NCBI GenBank assembly: GCA_015075555.1
Contig: JABTUD010000003.1
Location: 88,001 to 144,294, forward strand
Direction: 5' to 3'
Source of the DNA: Thermoflexaceae bacterium
GTDB lineage: Bacteria; Chloroflexota; Dehalococcoidia; Tepidiformales; Tepidiformaceae
DNA: 56,294 nucleotides
The position numbers and the translations under genes are program-made. Below are positions 29,507 to 37,494 of the stretch, piece by piece. Within the stretch, counting starts at the first letter, position 1; every line of letters starts with the position of its first letter. Below the pieces are notes generated by a model. It ran no database searches. It was given only the letters and a program-made list of their open reading frames with translations, and was not told where the DNA came from.

Positions 29507-29599
29507 GGTGAGGAGCTCCTCCGGAGCTGGGTGACGTTATTCTGCCGCAGGCGATCGTCGGGGGCGATGACCGCTGACTCGTTCCGGCAAGGAGCGGCC
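29507..29599 (-). promoter_or_regulatory. probable promoter gap for the helicase-methyltransferase operon
   Basis: The 93-bp gap between the end of the Tad-locus LysM/BTAD gene and the start of the helicase gene must hold the promoter of the six-gene defence operon if it is separate. A moderately AT-rich AGAATAACG lies about 35 bases before the helicase start and could be a -10 box; no clear -35 is visible. No TTGGAACG unit occurs here. Confidence 0.3.
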
Positions 29600-32500
29600 T
29601 TAGCGCGCACGTAGCTCCGCCCCGTTCAGCTCCTCCAGAACCGTTGTGGTCTCGGGCATCGGCTCCGCCTCATCGTCATCGAGCGCCTCACGCAGGTCCT
29701 CGACGAGCTTCTTGTACAGGCGCTTGGCGGAGTTCCGGTCGCCCATGGCGGCGTGGCAGCGCATCGCGTCGCGCGCCGCGACCTCGTCGATGGGGTCCCT
29801 CTGCAGGATGGCGTCGTAGAAGCGAAGGGCGAGCTTCGGGTCACGCAGCTCACACGCCAACTTCGCTGCCCGATGGGCTGCGGTGATGAACCGCTTCTGG
29901 TAGTCGCGTCGGTAGGCGTCGGCCCACTCATAGTCCTCGTCCGCGAGGAAGTCGGCCGTGCAGAGTGCCAGCGCCCGCTCGTACTCGACCAGGGCCTCAT
30001 AGCCCTGGAGGCGCTCGGCCCGGGCAAGGTGTGCGTCAAAGGCGTCCACGTCTGTCCGAAACAGGCCCGTCCGCAACGCGTACCGCTGACGCGCCGTGAT
30101 GAGGATGTCGCCCTCGAGATCTTGGACCGCGCGGCTGAGCGTGCGCCGGACGTAATAGGCCGCGTTGGGAAGCGGGTGTCCTCCCTGGTTCTCTCCACTG
30201 AAACCAAGCGCCTCCGCAGCCGTGTCGCGCAGGACCGGCGTACCGCCGTGGGCAAGAAGGTAGGCGAGCAACTCACGCGCCTTCTGGATCGACCAGCCAT
30301 CGACCTCACCACCGTCCGTCTCGACACGGAATGTCCCGAAAAGCCTCGCCCGGAACACGGGGCCATCCTCGTTGCCCGATTCATCGCGGCTGAGTCCGTC
30401 GAGCGGGAGCGACGCCTGCCTGTCCATGGCGCCCACAGGAGTGGCGCCCGGCTCCTCGGTCCCGTTTTCCGACGGTAGGGCTACTAGATCTCGCGCACCG
30501 GGCTCATCCTCGGCGGACAGTTCATCATCGTTCTCTGGCCAGGTTCCAGATGAGGCGTGGCCATCATCAGAAGGTCGCTGTGTCGGGGATTCGGGAGGCG
30601 GCACTGGTGTTGCGGCATCACTGCGAGGGCGGTGCGCAACCTGTCGCCGCACCGCAACCGGCTCCAGGTGCAGCGGAGGCACATGCGGCACGGTCAGCAT
30701 GATGGCAGGGGACCCGCCGGAATCCTCGTCTTGGCCGAAGACGACACTAGCGCCGAATGACTGCCTCGTGTCGGCCTCGACCATGTCGGCGAACGCAATC
30801 ACGAAGATGCCCCGCTCTGGACCCTGGCGAAGGACGCCTTCCATCTCGGCCACGGCGCTGGCTGGATCCGGGCTCGGCCCCAGCAGCGCCACGAGCACCG
30901 GGTGACCCGGCTCCTCGTCCCGCGCTATCAGCTTCTCCTCCAGCCATCGGGCGAAGGCTGAGGGCGAGTCAGCTGGCGGGTCGGCGCCGGCTGGACTCGG
31001 CAGCAGCTCCAGGCACTCGCCAAGGGAATCCCACGCCGCCTCGTCGGCCACGATGGCTACGGTCCCCTCCGGATGGAGCGAGTCGAGCGTGGCGAACCAG
31101 CTCGTGAGGAGATCGCGTCCTTCCAGCCGTCCACCAACGACCAGGATGCTTCCAACGGCTACGAGGTTGAGGTAGTGGATGCCGGAATCCGACGCGCCGA
31201 GGGGCACGAGCAGTGGCTGCTCACCGCCGTCGGCGCCCGCGAGCAGCGCTGCGGCGAGCTGATTCATGCGAGAGAGCTTGAGCCGGATGGCCGTCGCCCC
31301 GAGGATCTCACCATCGACCGCGCACCCGAGATGGCGGCCTATTGCGTAGCGGGATTCGACCAGCGCGTCTGCATCGCCCGGCGGGCAGTCCAGCGTGAAC
31401 TCCATGTACCGGTCCGACTCGCGCACGAGGACGATGCCAGTGGACGCGAAATCGAGCTCCGACAGCGCCGACAAGAGCGCCGTGCTCGTGGCCAGCACGC
31501 GGGCCGCATCGCCTGATCCAGCCGGCCGGCGCTCGGGTCGTCCGTTGGAGCGCCAGGCACGGTGCCGGGCGCGGCGAAACACCAGCAGCATCGCGGCCCC
31601 ACCGACCGTGATCGCCGCGGCCGCGGCCACGACGCCAGCGTCAGGCGCCGGCAGCGACGGCACAGAGGGCCGAAGGTCCGGCCCGCCTCCCGCATCGTCG
31701 GCGGGGGCGACCGGTCCACCCGGGATCACGGTTGGTGTTGGCGTGGGGGCGACCGCTGTCGGGTCGGGAGTCGGTGGCACCGGGGACGGTTCTGGCGTCG
31801 GTTCCGGGTCCGGCGTTACACCGAGGTCTTCTTCCTCATCGCGCGGTTCGGGCTCGGCGGTGCGAACGTCCTGCGGAAGCTCCAGTTGCCAGCCGGGATA
31901 GATGAGATTCGGGTCGACGAAGGCCCGTCCGTCCGTCATCGTGCGCTGCTGGTTGAGCTTCCAGATCTCGACCCAGCGGAAGCCGTCCCCAAGGAAGCGC
32001 TCCGCGATGCCCCAGAGGTGGTCGCCTCGCATCACTGTGTAGGTAGCAGGGACCGTTTCCGCCGAAAGGGCTGGAGCGGTTGGAGGGACGGTCGCCGGTC
32101 CGGCGAATGAAGCCAGCTCACTCGGAAGCGGCGCCTCAACGCTCGCAGTAACCGCCGCCGGGGATGCGAACGCCGCCGACGGCGTGTGGAACGTGGCGCT
32201 GAACAGAATCGTACCGGCAAGGGCGCCGTCGACCACCCGGCGCACGATGGGGAGCGTCAGCGGAGCGGTGATGCGAAGTCCGCTCGTCACCCAGGCTGCC
32301 TGTCCTGTGAGCAGGCCGGCGAGGCCGAGCGCGAGGCGTACGACGATCGAAAGCAACAGGTACGCGACGACGAGCCAGGCGATGCCGGTCGTCACGGTGA
32401 TGACGTCCTGATCGCTGAGCCGGGATCCGGTCAGCACGTCCCGGATATGGCTCCAGTCGGGCAGCGAGGTGAGCATCGTCGGCGGTCCCGTCAGTGACCA

Positions 32501-32605
32501 GAGGCCGACTGCGACCGTGGCACAAGCAGCGATCATCGCTGCCAGGCCGAGCCAGCCACCGCCATTCCCTGCGTCATGTTCTGCCGGGATTTCCCTTGTG
32601 CTCAT
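29600..32605 (-). CDS. membrane-tethered LysM protein with SARP-like winged helix and BTAD domain
   Basis: The protein has 1001 residues. There are hydrophobic helices at about 18-38, 68-100 and possibly 128-140, then a LysM module at 188-245 ('YTVMRGDHLWGIAERFL', 'DPNLIYPGWQL'), a Pro/Thr-rich stalk (255-320) and a single helix at 324-343 followed by RRARHR, which places the C-terminal half inside the cell. From about 752 there is a winged-helix of OmpR/SARP type ('RLFGTFRVETDGG', 'KARELLAYLLAHGGTP') and from about 855 a BTAD helical-repeat domain. LysM binds peptidoglycan and SARP/BTAD proteins bind short direct repeats. I infer a wall-sensing membrane regulator. It is the last gene of the tadB operon, overlaps the gene before by ATGA, and may act on arrays A, B and C. 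Confidence 0.85.
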   Translation of the reverse strand: MSTREIPAEHDAGNGGGWLGLAAMIAACATVAVGLWSLTGPPTMLTSLPDWSHIRDVLTGSRLSDQDVITVTTGIAWLVVAYLLLSIVVRLALGLAGLLTGQAAWVTSGLRITAPLTLPIVRRVVDGALAGTILFSATFHTPSAAFASPAAVTASVEAPLPSELASFAGPATVPPTAPALSAETVPATYTVMRGDHLWGIAERFLGDGFRWVEIWKLNQQRTMTDGRAFVDPNLIYPGWQLELPQDVRTAEPEPRDEEEDLGVTPDPEPTPEPSPVPPTPDPTAVAPTPTPTVIPGGPVAPADDAGGGPDLRPSVPSLPAPDAGVVAAAAAITVGGAAMLLVFRRARHRAWRSNGRPERRPAGSGDAARVLATSTALLSALSELDFASTGIVLVRESDRYMEFTLDCPPGDADALVESRYAIGRHLGCAVDGEILGATAIRLKLSRMNQLAAALLAGADGGEQPLLVPLGASDSGIHYLNLVAVGSILVVGGRLEGRDLLTSWFATLDSLHPEGTVAIVADEAAWDSLGECLELLPSPAGADPPADSPSAFARWLEEKLIARDEEPGHPVLVALLGPSPDPASAVAEMEGVLRQGPERGIFVIAFADMVEADTRQSFGASVVFGQDEDSGGSPAIMLTVPHVPPLHLEPVAVRRQVAHRPRSDAATPVPPPESPTQRPSDDGHASSGTWPENDDELSAEDEPGARDLVALPSENGTEEPGATPVGAMDRQASLPLDGLSRDESGNEDGPVFRARLFGTFRVETDGGEVDGWSIQKARELLAYLLAHGGTPVLRDTAAEALGFSGENQGGHPLPNAAYYVRRTLSRAVQDLEGDILITARQRYALRTGLFRTDVDAFDAHLARAERLQGYEALVEYERALALCTADFLADEDYEWADAYRRDYQKRFITAAHRAAKLACELRDPKLALRFYDAILQRDPIDEVAARDAMRCHAAMGDRNSAKRLYKKLVEDLREALDDDEAEPMPETTTVLEELNGAELRAR

Positions 32606-33549
32606 GGCTGCTGCCCCACGAGGACGGACTGGAGCTGCTGGACCGGGTAGTCGTTGCTAAAGGACCGGGTGATCGGGTCGAGCGCTTCCCATGCCCCGCC
32701 GTTGACCCGGTACCGCGCCGAGAACGTGACCTCCACCGTGACCACATAGGCACCGCCGGCCGCCAGCGAGGACTGTTCGTAGACATGCTGGATGTCGCTC
32801 TCGGCGGGATAGCGCTGTCCAAGCGACGGTGTCTCCGCGGTCGTCCCATCGCCAAAGGACCAGCGGTAGACCAGCGGCTCAACCTCGACGTCAACGGCGA
32901 CGCCCGGCAGCGCGTCCGAGGAGCTGATGGGCGAGCCATCGTAGCCGTCGATCCAGAACCAGGAGGGCAGTGCGACGAGACCGGTCGAAGGGTTGGCTTC
33001 GATGGCGACGTCCGGGATCGGGAGGTGGTTGAGGAGTTCGAGGGCCACCGCCAGCGGGTCCACACCGTCGTCATCGACAAAGACCACCACCTGGACGTTG
33101 GCGCCAGCTGGCGTGCCGACGGGGATCCAGATGAAGGCAAAGAAGCCGTCGTCGCAGCTCACGCTGGCGAAAACGTGGTCGGGGTGTGCAGCCTGTTCAG
33201 CTTGGTACCAGGGCGAGTTCGAGAGCACGATTCCGATGTTCTGGACGCTGATGCGGCAGGACCGCGAGTTGCCGGTGCTGACGGACGTACTGGAGGTTGA
33301 ACTTGGCGTGCTCCCCGGCGACTCTTGCGTCACACGAATGAACACTGTCACGCCATTCGGGCCCGATTGCACCGTTGCAGTACCCCGCGGGACGTTGGGC
33401 TTCGGAGTGAACGAACCGCCGGGTGTTGGAGGTTCCTGTGCGCGCACTGTGCCCGGCGCGGAGACCCAAACCACGCTGATCGTTAGAGCTATGAGCAGCC
33501 AGCCTGCCGCGAGGCTCACTCCTGACGGACGCTTCGTACCACTATCCAT
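32602..33549 (-). CDS. secreted PKD-domain protein of the Tad locus
   Basis: The 315-residue protein starts at the ATG with AGGTGG upstream. It has a signal peptide (about 13-37, ending VRAQE), a Pro/Thr/Ser-rich segment, and a C-terminal PKD-type beta-sandwich with 'YRWSFGDGTTAETPSLG' and 'HVYEQSSLAAGGAYVVTVEVTF'. PKD domains are surface protein-protein or polysaccharide binding modules. The Tad context suggests an extracellular part that supports pilus assembly or surface attachment. It overlaps the lipoprotein gene by 34 bp and the LysM/BTAD gene by 4 bp. Confidence 0.75.
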   Translation of the reverse strand: MDSGTKRPSGVSLAAGWLLIALTISVVWVSAPGTVRAQEPPTPGGSFTPKPNVPRGTATVQSGPNGVTVFIRVTQESPGSTPSSTSSTSVSTGNSRSCRISVQNIGIVLSNSPWYQAEQAAHPDHVFASVSCDDGFFAFIWIPVGTPAGANVQVVVFVDDDGVDPLAVALELLNHLPIPDVAIEANPSTGLVALPSWFWIDGYDGSPISSSDALPGVAVDVEVEPLVYRWSFGDGTTAETPSLGQRYPAESDIQHVYEQSSLAAGGAYVVTVEVTFSARYRVNGGAWEALDPITRSFSNDYPVQQLQSVLVGQQP

Positions 33550-34052
33550 TGTCCATCCACCTTTTCGAGAAAGAACGTGTCCGTCAGCGTTTCACCGCTT
33601 CCCTCGCCCTCTTGAGGTTCGAGCGTCTCCGGATCGACGTAGAAACTGTTGTTCGTGATCTCGTCGAGAACAGTCGCCGACGTTGCCGACGCTTCGATCA
33701 CGACGGGGTTGTGCTCCAGCACCACCCGTGCCGCTACCCCCTGTGAGCGGAGCATCTCCACGTCGTCCCGAACGCGCTGCAGCTCCTCGTCAGACGCAAC
33801 ATCTGCGACCCGCGTCGCGTCGAGATGGAGAACGGCTTCGGCGTAGAGGTCCCAGTAGCGGAGATAGGCGGCGATCACCTCGGCCTCGGCATCGGGCGTA
33901 GCGGTTGGTTGCGGGGCCGTCGGCCTCGGTCTGGGATTCGACGTAGCTGTTGCCGTCGGCGTCGGGTCCGCGTCGTCACCGCCGCACGCGGCAGCGATCA
34001 CTGCTAGCAGCAGGCTTGCCGTGACCGCCTTTGTGACCCTTTGCCAATCCAT
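33516..34052 (-). CDS. lipoprotein of the Tad locus
   Basis: ATG 34050-34052 is chosen, with GTAGGAGG upstream. The 178-residue product has a lipoprotein signal (VTASLLLAVIAAACGGDD) with the lipobox cysteine at about 23, a Thr/Pro stalk (PTPTATATSN...), and a C-terminal domain with 'YLRYWDLYAEAVLHLD' and 'FFLEKVDGQWIVVRSVRQ', which looks like the NTF2/DUF4440-type folds of exported accessory proteins. Its role is unknown; it lies 13 bp after the TadG-like gene and belongs to the Tad operon. It would need the lgt-lspA pathway for maturation. Confidence 0.78.
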   Translation of the reverse strand: MDWQRVTKAVTASLLLAVIAAACGGDDADPTPTATATSNPRPRPTAPQPTATPDAEAEVIAAYLRYWDLYAEAVLHLDATRVADVASDEELQRVRDDVEMLRSQGVAARVVLEHNPVVIEASATSATVLDEITNNSFYVDPETLEPQEGEGSGETLTDTFFLEKVDGQWIVVRSVRQE

Positions 34053-34065
34053 CCGGGCGTGCCTC

Positions 34066-34497
34066 CTACGGCCCCGCGCTCTCGACGCCATAGCGCGGCT
34101 CCGCCGATGCGGCGGCGCTCACTTCGACGCCATCGATGCCGATGACACGCAGGAAGCCGGTCGTTGCCTGCCGCGACACCGAGACTTCCACGCGGTTCGG
34201 CAGGACGTTGACCACGTAGTCGAGACCGCCCTCGGCGTCCAGGTAGAGCGCAGCGGCATCTCGGGCCAGCTGTTCGTCGAGGACCACTTCACCGGTCGAG
34301 CGGTAGACGGCCTCGTCTATCTGCATCGCCCCCGCCGCTGCCGCGGCGTCGGCCACGTTCTGGAGGTCACGCCGCTGGGCGAAGACCAGCCCGCCATCCG
34401 AGACGAGTCCGACCACGCTCACCACGCCGACCATCATGAGGGCGACCATCACGAGCACCTGGCCCTCGTCACCGTGCAGCCGGCGGACGACGTTCAT
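34066..34497 (-). CDS. TadG-like pilus-assembly protein
   Basis: The 143-residue protein has an N-terminal DEGQVLVMVALMMVGVVSVVGLVSD hydrophobic segment and then 'RRDLQNVADAAAAAGAM', the standard start of TadG proteins, which are minor pseudopilin-like membrane proteins of the Tad apparatus. It is much shorter than full TadG, which usually ends in a von Willebrand A domain; here only the pilin-like and a small strand-rich domain remain. It overlaps the TadE-like gene by ATGA. Confidence 0.85.
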   Translation of the reverse strand: MNVVRRLHGDEGQVLVMVALMMVGVVSVVGLVSDGGLVFAQRRDLQNVADAAAAAGAMQIDEAVYRSTGEVVLDEQLARDAAALYLDAEGGLDYVVNVLPNRVEVSVSRQATTGFLRVIGIDGVEVSAAASAEPRYGVESAGP

Positions 34498-34943
34498 CGC
34501 GCGGTTACCTCCCGGCTCCGGTAGATGTCGATGCGCTCCGAGTGGCTGGCGCCCACGTCCACGTCGATGAAGCTCAGCAGCGGCAAGTCGGAGAGCGAGA
34601 CACTGTAACGGACTTCGGAGGTCACCGTGCCGCCACGGTCGAAGCCGCCCGAGTCCAGCTCGATGGCGAGCCGGCTGCCATCGAGTCCATAGCCAGCTGC
34701 GACGTTCTCACCGGCGGTCAGCGCATCCGCGACGCCCTGCTCCTCCGATGGCGCCACCGCGAGCGCTCTGCTTGACTCTCGCGCGGCCGCCTGGACCGCG
34801 ATCTTGGCCTCCACGACGCGGCCCGCAGCGACCACCCCGAAGACCAGCACGAGCAGGACCGGGATCGCGAGCGCCGCTTCGACGAGCGCCTGCCCGGACT
34901 CACAATCTGCCTTCTGTGTGACGGTGCGGAGCCTATGGACCAC
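34494..34943 (-). CDS. TadE-like pseudopilin (second)
   Basis: The 149-residue protein carries a type IVb-like processing motif ESGQALVEAALAIP with Gly before the cleavage point and Glu at position 5 after it, followed by a hydrophobic helix and a soluble domain of strands. TadE proteins are pseudopilins that prime or regulate Flp pilus assembly. It overlaps the first TadE gene by 11 bp and the TadG-like gene by 4 bp. Confidence 0.88.
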   Translation of the reverse strand: MVHRLRTVTQKADCESGQALVEAALAIPVLLVLVFGVVAAGRVVEAKIAVQAAARESSRALAVAPSEEQGVADALTAGENVAAGYGLDGSRLAIELDSGGFDRGGTVTSEVRYSVSLSDLPLLSFIDVDVGASHSERIDIYRSREVTAR

Positions 34944-35355
34944 TGCGGAAGCCCTCCTTCCGCATCGCCGCCGCGGCGTCGATGGCGATGGTCTGGCTCC
35001 CCAGCCAGGGGATGATGAACGGGTAGCTGCCGCTCGTTGTTACGGTGACCGATTCATCGGACTCGTCCGCCGCCACTGCGAAGCCGTCGCCGAGGCTTCC
35101 GAGGCCCGACCGCAGCACATCCAGCGCCCGCTCCTCGGCGACCGCTACGTCACCATCCTCGGCGGCACCGTGCCGGGCGCCTTCCTGTGCCGCGGTGGTG
35201 GCTACGTTCTGGGCGTGGTGGACCAGCGCGAACTGGACGACGCCAATGAGCACCAGGAGGAGAACCGGGAGCACGAGCGCGAATTCGACCATGCTCTCGC
35301 CGGCCTCACCGCTCGCGAGCCACCGGTGCCGGCGCCTAGATGCCGGCCAGCTCAT
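34933..35355 (-). CDS. TadE-like pseudopilin (first)
   Basis: I take the ATG at 35353-35355, which lies inside the last codons of flp, giving a 140-residue protein. After a basic leader (SRRRHRW) comes the processing site GEAGESMVEFALVLP (Gly, then Glu at +5 and Phe at +6) and a long hydrophobic helix. The rest is an extracellular domain with 'QEGARHGAAEDGD'. This is a TadE-type pseudopilin, needed for Flp pilus biogenesis. The overlap with flp implies translational coupling. Confidence 0.88.
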   Translation of the reverse strand: MSWPASRRRHRWLASGEAGESMVEFALVLPVLLLVLIGVVQFALVHHAQNVATTAAQEGARHGAAEDGDVAVAEERALDVLRSGLGSLGDGFAVAADESDESVTVTTSGSYPFIIPWLGSQTIAIDAAAAMRKEGFRSGP

Positions 35356-35512
35356 CAGTGATGCTCTCGAAGACATCGACAATACCGCCGCCGAGAGTCT
35401 CAACCGCGGTGAGGGCCACCACTGCGATGAGCGCGGTGATAAGGCCGTACTCCACCATCGACTGGCCAGACTCGCCGCGCGTCAATGCGGAGAGGATTCG
35501 GTGCAGGCTCAT
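35336..35512 (-). CDS. flp: Flp-type pilin (58 aa)
   Basis: This gene is short: ATG 35510-35512, stop 35336-35338, with AAAGGAGA upstream. The product begins MSLHRILSALTRGESG and then QSMVEYGLITALIAVVAL, the classic Flp motif: cleavage after G16, Glu at +5 and Tyr at +6, then a hydrophobic helix. The mature pilin would be about 42 residues and would form the thin Tad pilus fibre for attachment. A single flp gene is present, between tadC and the TadE genes. No prepilin peptidase (tadV) is in the window, so processing must rely on an enzyme elsewhere. Confidence 0.93.
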   Translation of the reverse strand: MSLHRILSALTRGESGQSMVEYGLITALIAVVALTAVETLGGGIVDVFESITDELAGI

Positions 35513-35541
35513 AAGGGATTCTCCTTTCTTTGGGGCCGACC

Positions 35542-36486
35542 TCAGTCGCTCAGCCCGAGCAGCTGCACGCCCGCCGGGTAGAGAAGGACGACGAGGAAGA
35601 CGGGGAAGATGAACACGGTGACGGGAAAGAGCATGCGGATGCTGCTCTTCTCTCCCTCGGCGATGAGGGTTGTGCGCTTCCGCTCGCGGACCGTGTCGGC
35701 GAGCGTGAGCATCACGTGGCCCAGCGGCAGTCCCTGTTCGATGGCCGACTGCCAGGCATCGGCCATCGAGACGATCTCCTGGACGCCCTCGCGTGCAGCC
35801 AGCGCCCGCAGGCCCTCCGGGTGGGTCATCGTGCCGAGCCCGGCCTCGCGCGCGACGTTGCGGAGGCCGTCGCCGAGGACGCCCTTCACTTGCCGGCTCA
35901 CGTCGAGGAGGGCCTGCTCCGGCGAGAGTCCGGCGCTGGCCGCCATCGCAAGCAGGTCGAGGACGGTCGGGAGCTCCATCAGTACCTGTTGCCGCCGCTG
36001 CGACACCCGCCGCTCCAGCAGCCAGTCGGGCTGGATGAAGCCCGCAAACCCACCGGCGAGCCAGGTCCAGATTGGCCAGGGGCCGAAGGGCTGAAGCCCC
36101 GCGAGGTTGAGGGCCGGGAAGCAGGCGAAGAAGAGCAGGCCGACGGCCAACTTCTGCCCGAAGAACTGGCTGGGCGTCATCCCCGGCCAGCCGACCGTCA
36201 GGCGCTGTTCGAGGTCGGCCGTGCGGACGCCCAGTCGCGCCAGCAGCCGGCCGACCAGCTTGCCGGCGTCATCCAGTACCGGGCGGAGCGCCCGCTCCAG
36301 CGCCGGCGACACGAACATCGACGGCCCTGCCTGCTGGCGCTCGGCTTCCAGCTCGATCCGCCCCTGGGCCGACAGGCGCCGAAGCTCGAATGCCAGGTCC
36401 GGCCTGCGCCGGGCCCACGGCAGGCTCGTGACCACGAGCCAGAGCCCAAGACCGAAGAGCCCGCCGACCGCAAGCCCCGCCGTCAT
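35542..36486 (-). CDS. tadC: TadC-like inner-membrane platform protein (T2SF domain)
   Basis: The 314-residue protein has a membrane helix at the N-terminus, a cytoplasmic helical part, two helices at about 120-165, a conserved T2SF-like cytoplasmic domain ('MELPTVLDLLAMAASAGLSPEQAL'), and a C-terminal pair of helices ending near 'FPVFLVVLLYPAG'. With TadB it forms the membrane base on which TadA works to build the Flp pilus. It overlaps tadB by 4 bp and lies 29 bp before flp. Confidence 0.92.
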   Translation of the reverse strand: MTAGLAVGGLFGLGLWLVVTSLPWARRRPDLAFELRRLSAQGRIELEAERQQAGPSMFVSPALERALRPVLDDAGKLVGRLLARLGVRTADLEQRLTVGWPGMTPSQFFGQKLAVGLLFFACFPALNLAGLQPFGPWPIWTWLAGGFAGFIQPDWLLERRVSQRRQQVLMELPTVLDLLAMAASAGLSPEQALLDVSRQVKGVLGDGLRNVAREAGLGTMTHPEGLRALAAREGVQEIVSMADAWQSAIEQGLPLGHVMLTLADTVRERKRTTLIAEGEKSSIRMLFPVTVFIFPVFLVVLLYPAGVQLLGLSD

Positions 36487-37337
36487 TGCAGCACCCGCTC
36501 TTCACCGGGCAGCCGGGTCGCCCGAAGCATGCCCGCGTAGCCGACGGCGACGCTCAACAGGCAAAGGGCGAGGATCGCCTGCCCCTTCGCCGACGAGAAC
36601 ACGTCGAGGTAATCGGGGTTGAGGCCGCGGATGACGAGGATTAGCGCCAGCGGCAGCGCGGCGATAATGCGCGCCGAGAGGACGTTCTTGGCCTGGTGGG
36701 CGCGCAGCTCCTGCTCGACCTGGATGGTCTGCCGGACCGAGCGGCTGAGCGCCTCGAGCACGGTGCTGAGGTTGCGGCCCCCCACCCGGTGCGACATGAG
36801 CAAGGCGGCAGCGACCATGTCGAAGACGGGATCGGCGATCCGCTCACGCGAGCGGCGAATCGCTTCCTCGAACCCGCTGACGCGGAGGTCACGGGCAAGG
36901 TCAGTCAGTGGCGGGCGGAGCACCTCAGGCCCGTTCCTTGCCAGCGACGCCAGAGCCTCCTCGACACTCATCCCGGCGCGTACAGCCGAGCGCAGCGAAT
37001 CGACGGCCTCCGCCAGGGCCGCCTGCATCGCTGTCCGTTCACGTTGATGGCGATTGGTCAGGTACCAGGCGGGCAGTGTGATCCCGAGGAGGAAGGTGGC
37101 GGCGCTGACCATCGGCCAGCCAAGGGCGAGCTGAGTTGCAAAGGCAAGGGCCATCCCTATCCCTGCACTGAGAATGACGAAGTCGCGCCCGCCCACGTGT
37201 CCCGCGCCATTCCGGTCGAGGAAGGCTCGGAGTCTGGCTGGCCGCGGCTGCTCGCGCGCCGGCGCCCAGCGCGTGGTCGCGGAGAGGAACACCAGGAGCA
37301 GTCCCACGGCGAGGGTGAGCGACAGGATCAGGGGCAT
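36483..37337 (-). CDS. tadB: TadB-like inner-membrane platform protein (T2SF domain)
   Basis: The start is ATG 37335-37337 with GGGAGG upstream; the longer in-frame extension runs back through repeat array C and encodes repetitive sequence, so it is not real. The 284-residue product has an N-terminal helix, two helices near 60-100, the T2SF domain ('LAEAVDSLRSAVRAGMSVEEALASLA' and the matching 'VGGRNLSTVLEALS'), and two C-terminal helices. TadB and TadC form the platform for pilus extension. It is the first gene after array C, so array C probably drives the tadB-to-LysM/BTAD operon. Confidence 0.92.
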   Translation of the reverse strand: MPLILSLTLAVGLLLVFLSATTRWAPAREQPRPARLRAFLDRNGAGHVGGRDFVILSAGIGMALAFATQLALGWPMVSAATFLLGITLPAWYLTNRHQRERTAMQAALAEAVDSLRSAVRAGMSVEEALASLARNGPEVLRPPLTDLARDLRVSGFEEAIRRSRERIADPVFDMVAAALLMSHRVGGRNLSTVLEALSRSVRQTIQVEQELRAHQAKNVLSARIIAALPLALILVIRGLNPDYLDVFSSAKGQAILALCLLSVAVGYAGMLRATRLPGEERVLQ

Positions 37338-37372
37338 CGGACACCTCCCGAGCACCCCATCCTGCCTTTCGC

Positions 37373-37485
37373 GGTTCCAATTCCGTTCCAAGTTCCGGGC
37401 GCGTCTGTTCCAATTCGGACGCCTCCGTTCCAATTTCGTTCCCATCGCTGGTGGGGCGACGAGATCCGTTCCAATCTCGCTCCAA
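37373..37485 (-). promoter_or_regulatory. repeat array C: phased TTGGAACG direct repeats between tadA and tadB
   Basis: Minus-strand units start at 37485 (TTGGAGCG), 37474 (TTGGAACG), 37444 (TGGGAACG), 37433 (TTGGAACG), 37413 (TTGGAACA), 37391 (TTGGAACG) and 37380 (TTGGAACC). Spacings are 11, 30, 11, 20, 22 and 11 bp; the last four repeat the pattern of arrays A and B. The array fills the 157-bp gap between the tadA stop and the tadB start and is the largest of the three. The last unit starts 43 bp before the tadB ATG. Confidence 0.75.
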
Positions 37486-37494
37486 AGGCGGTGC

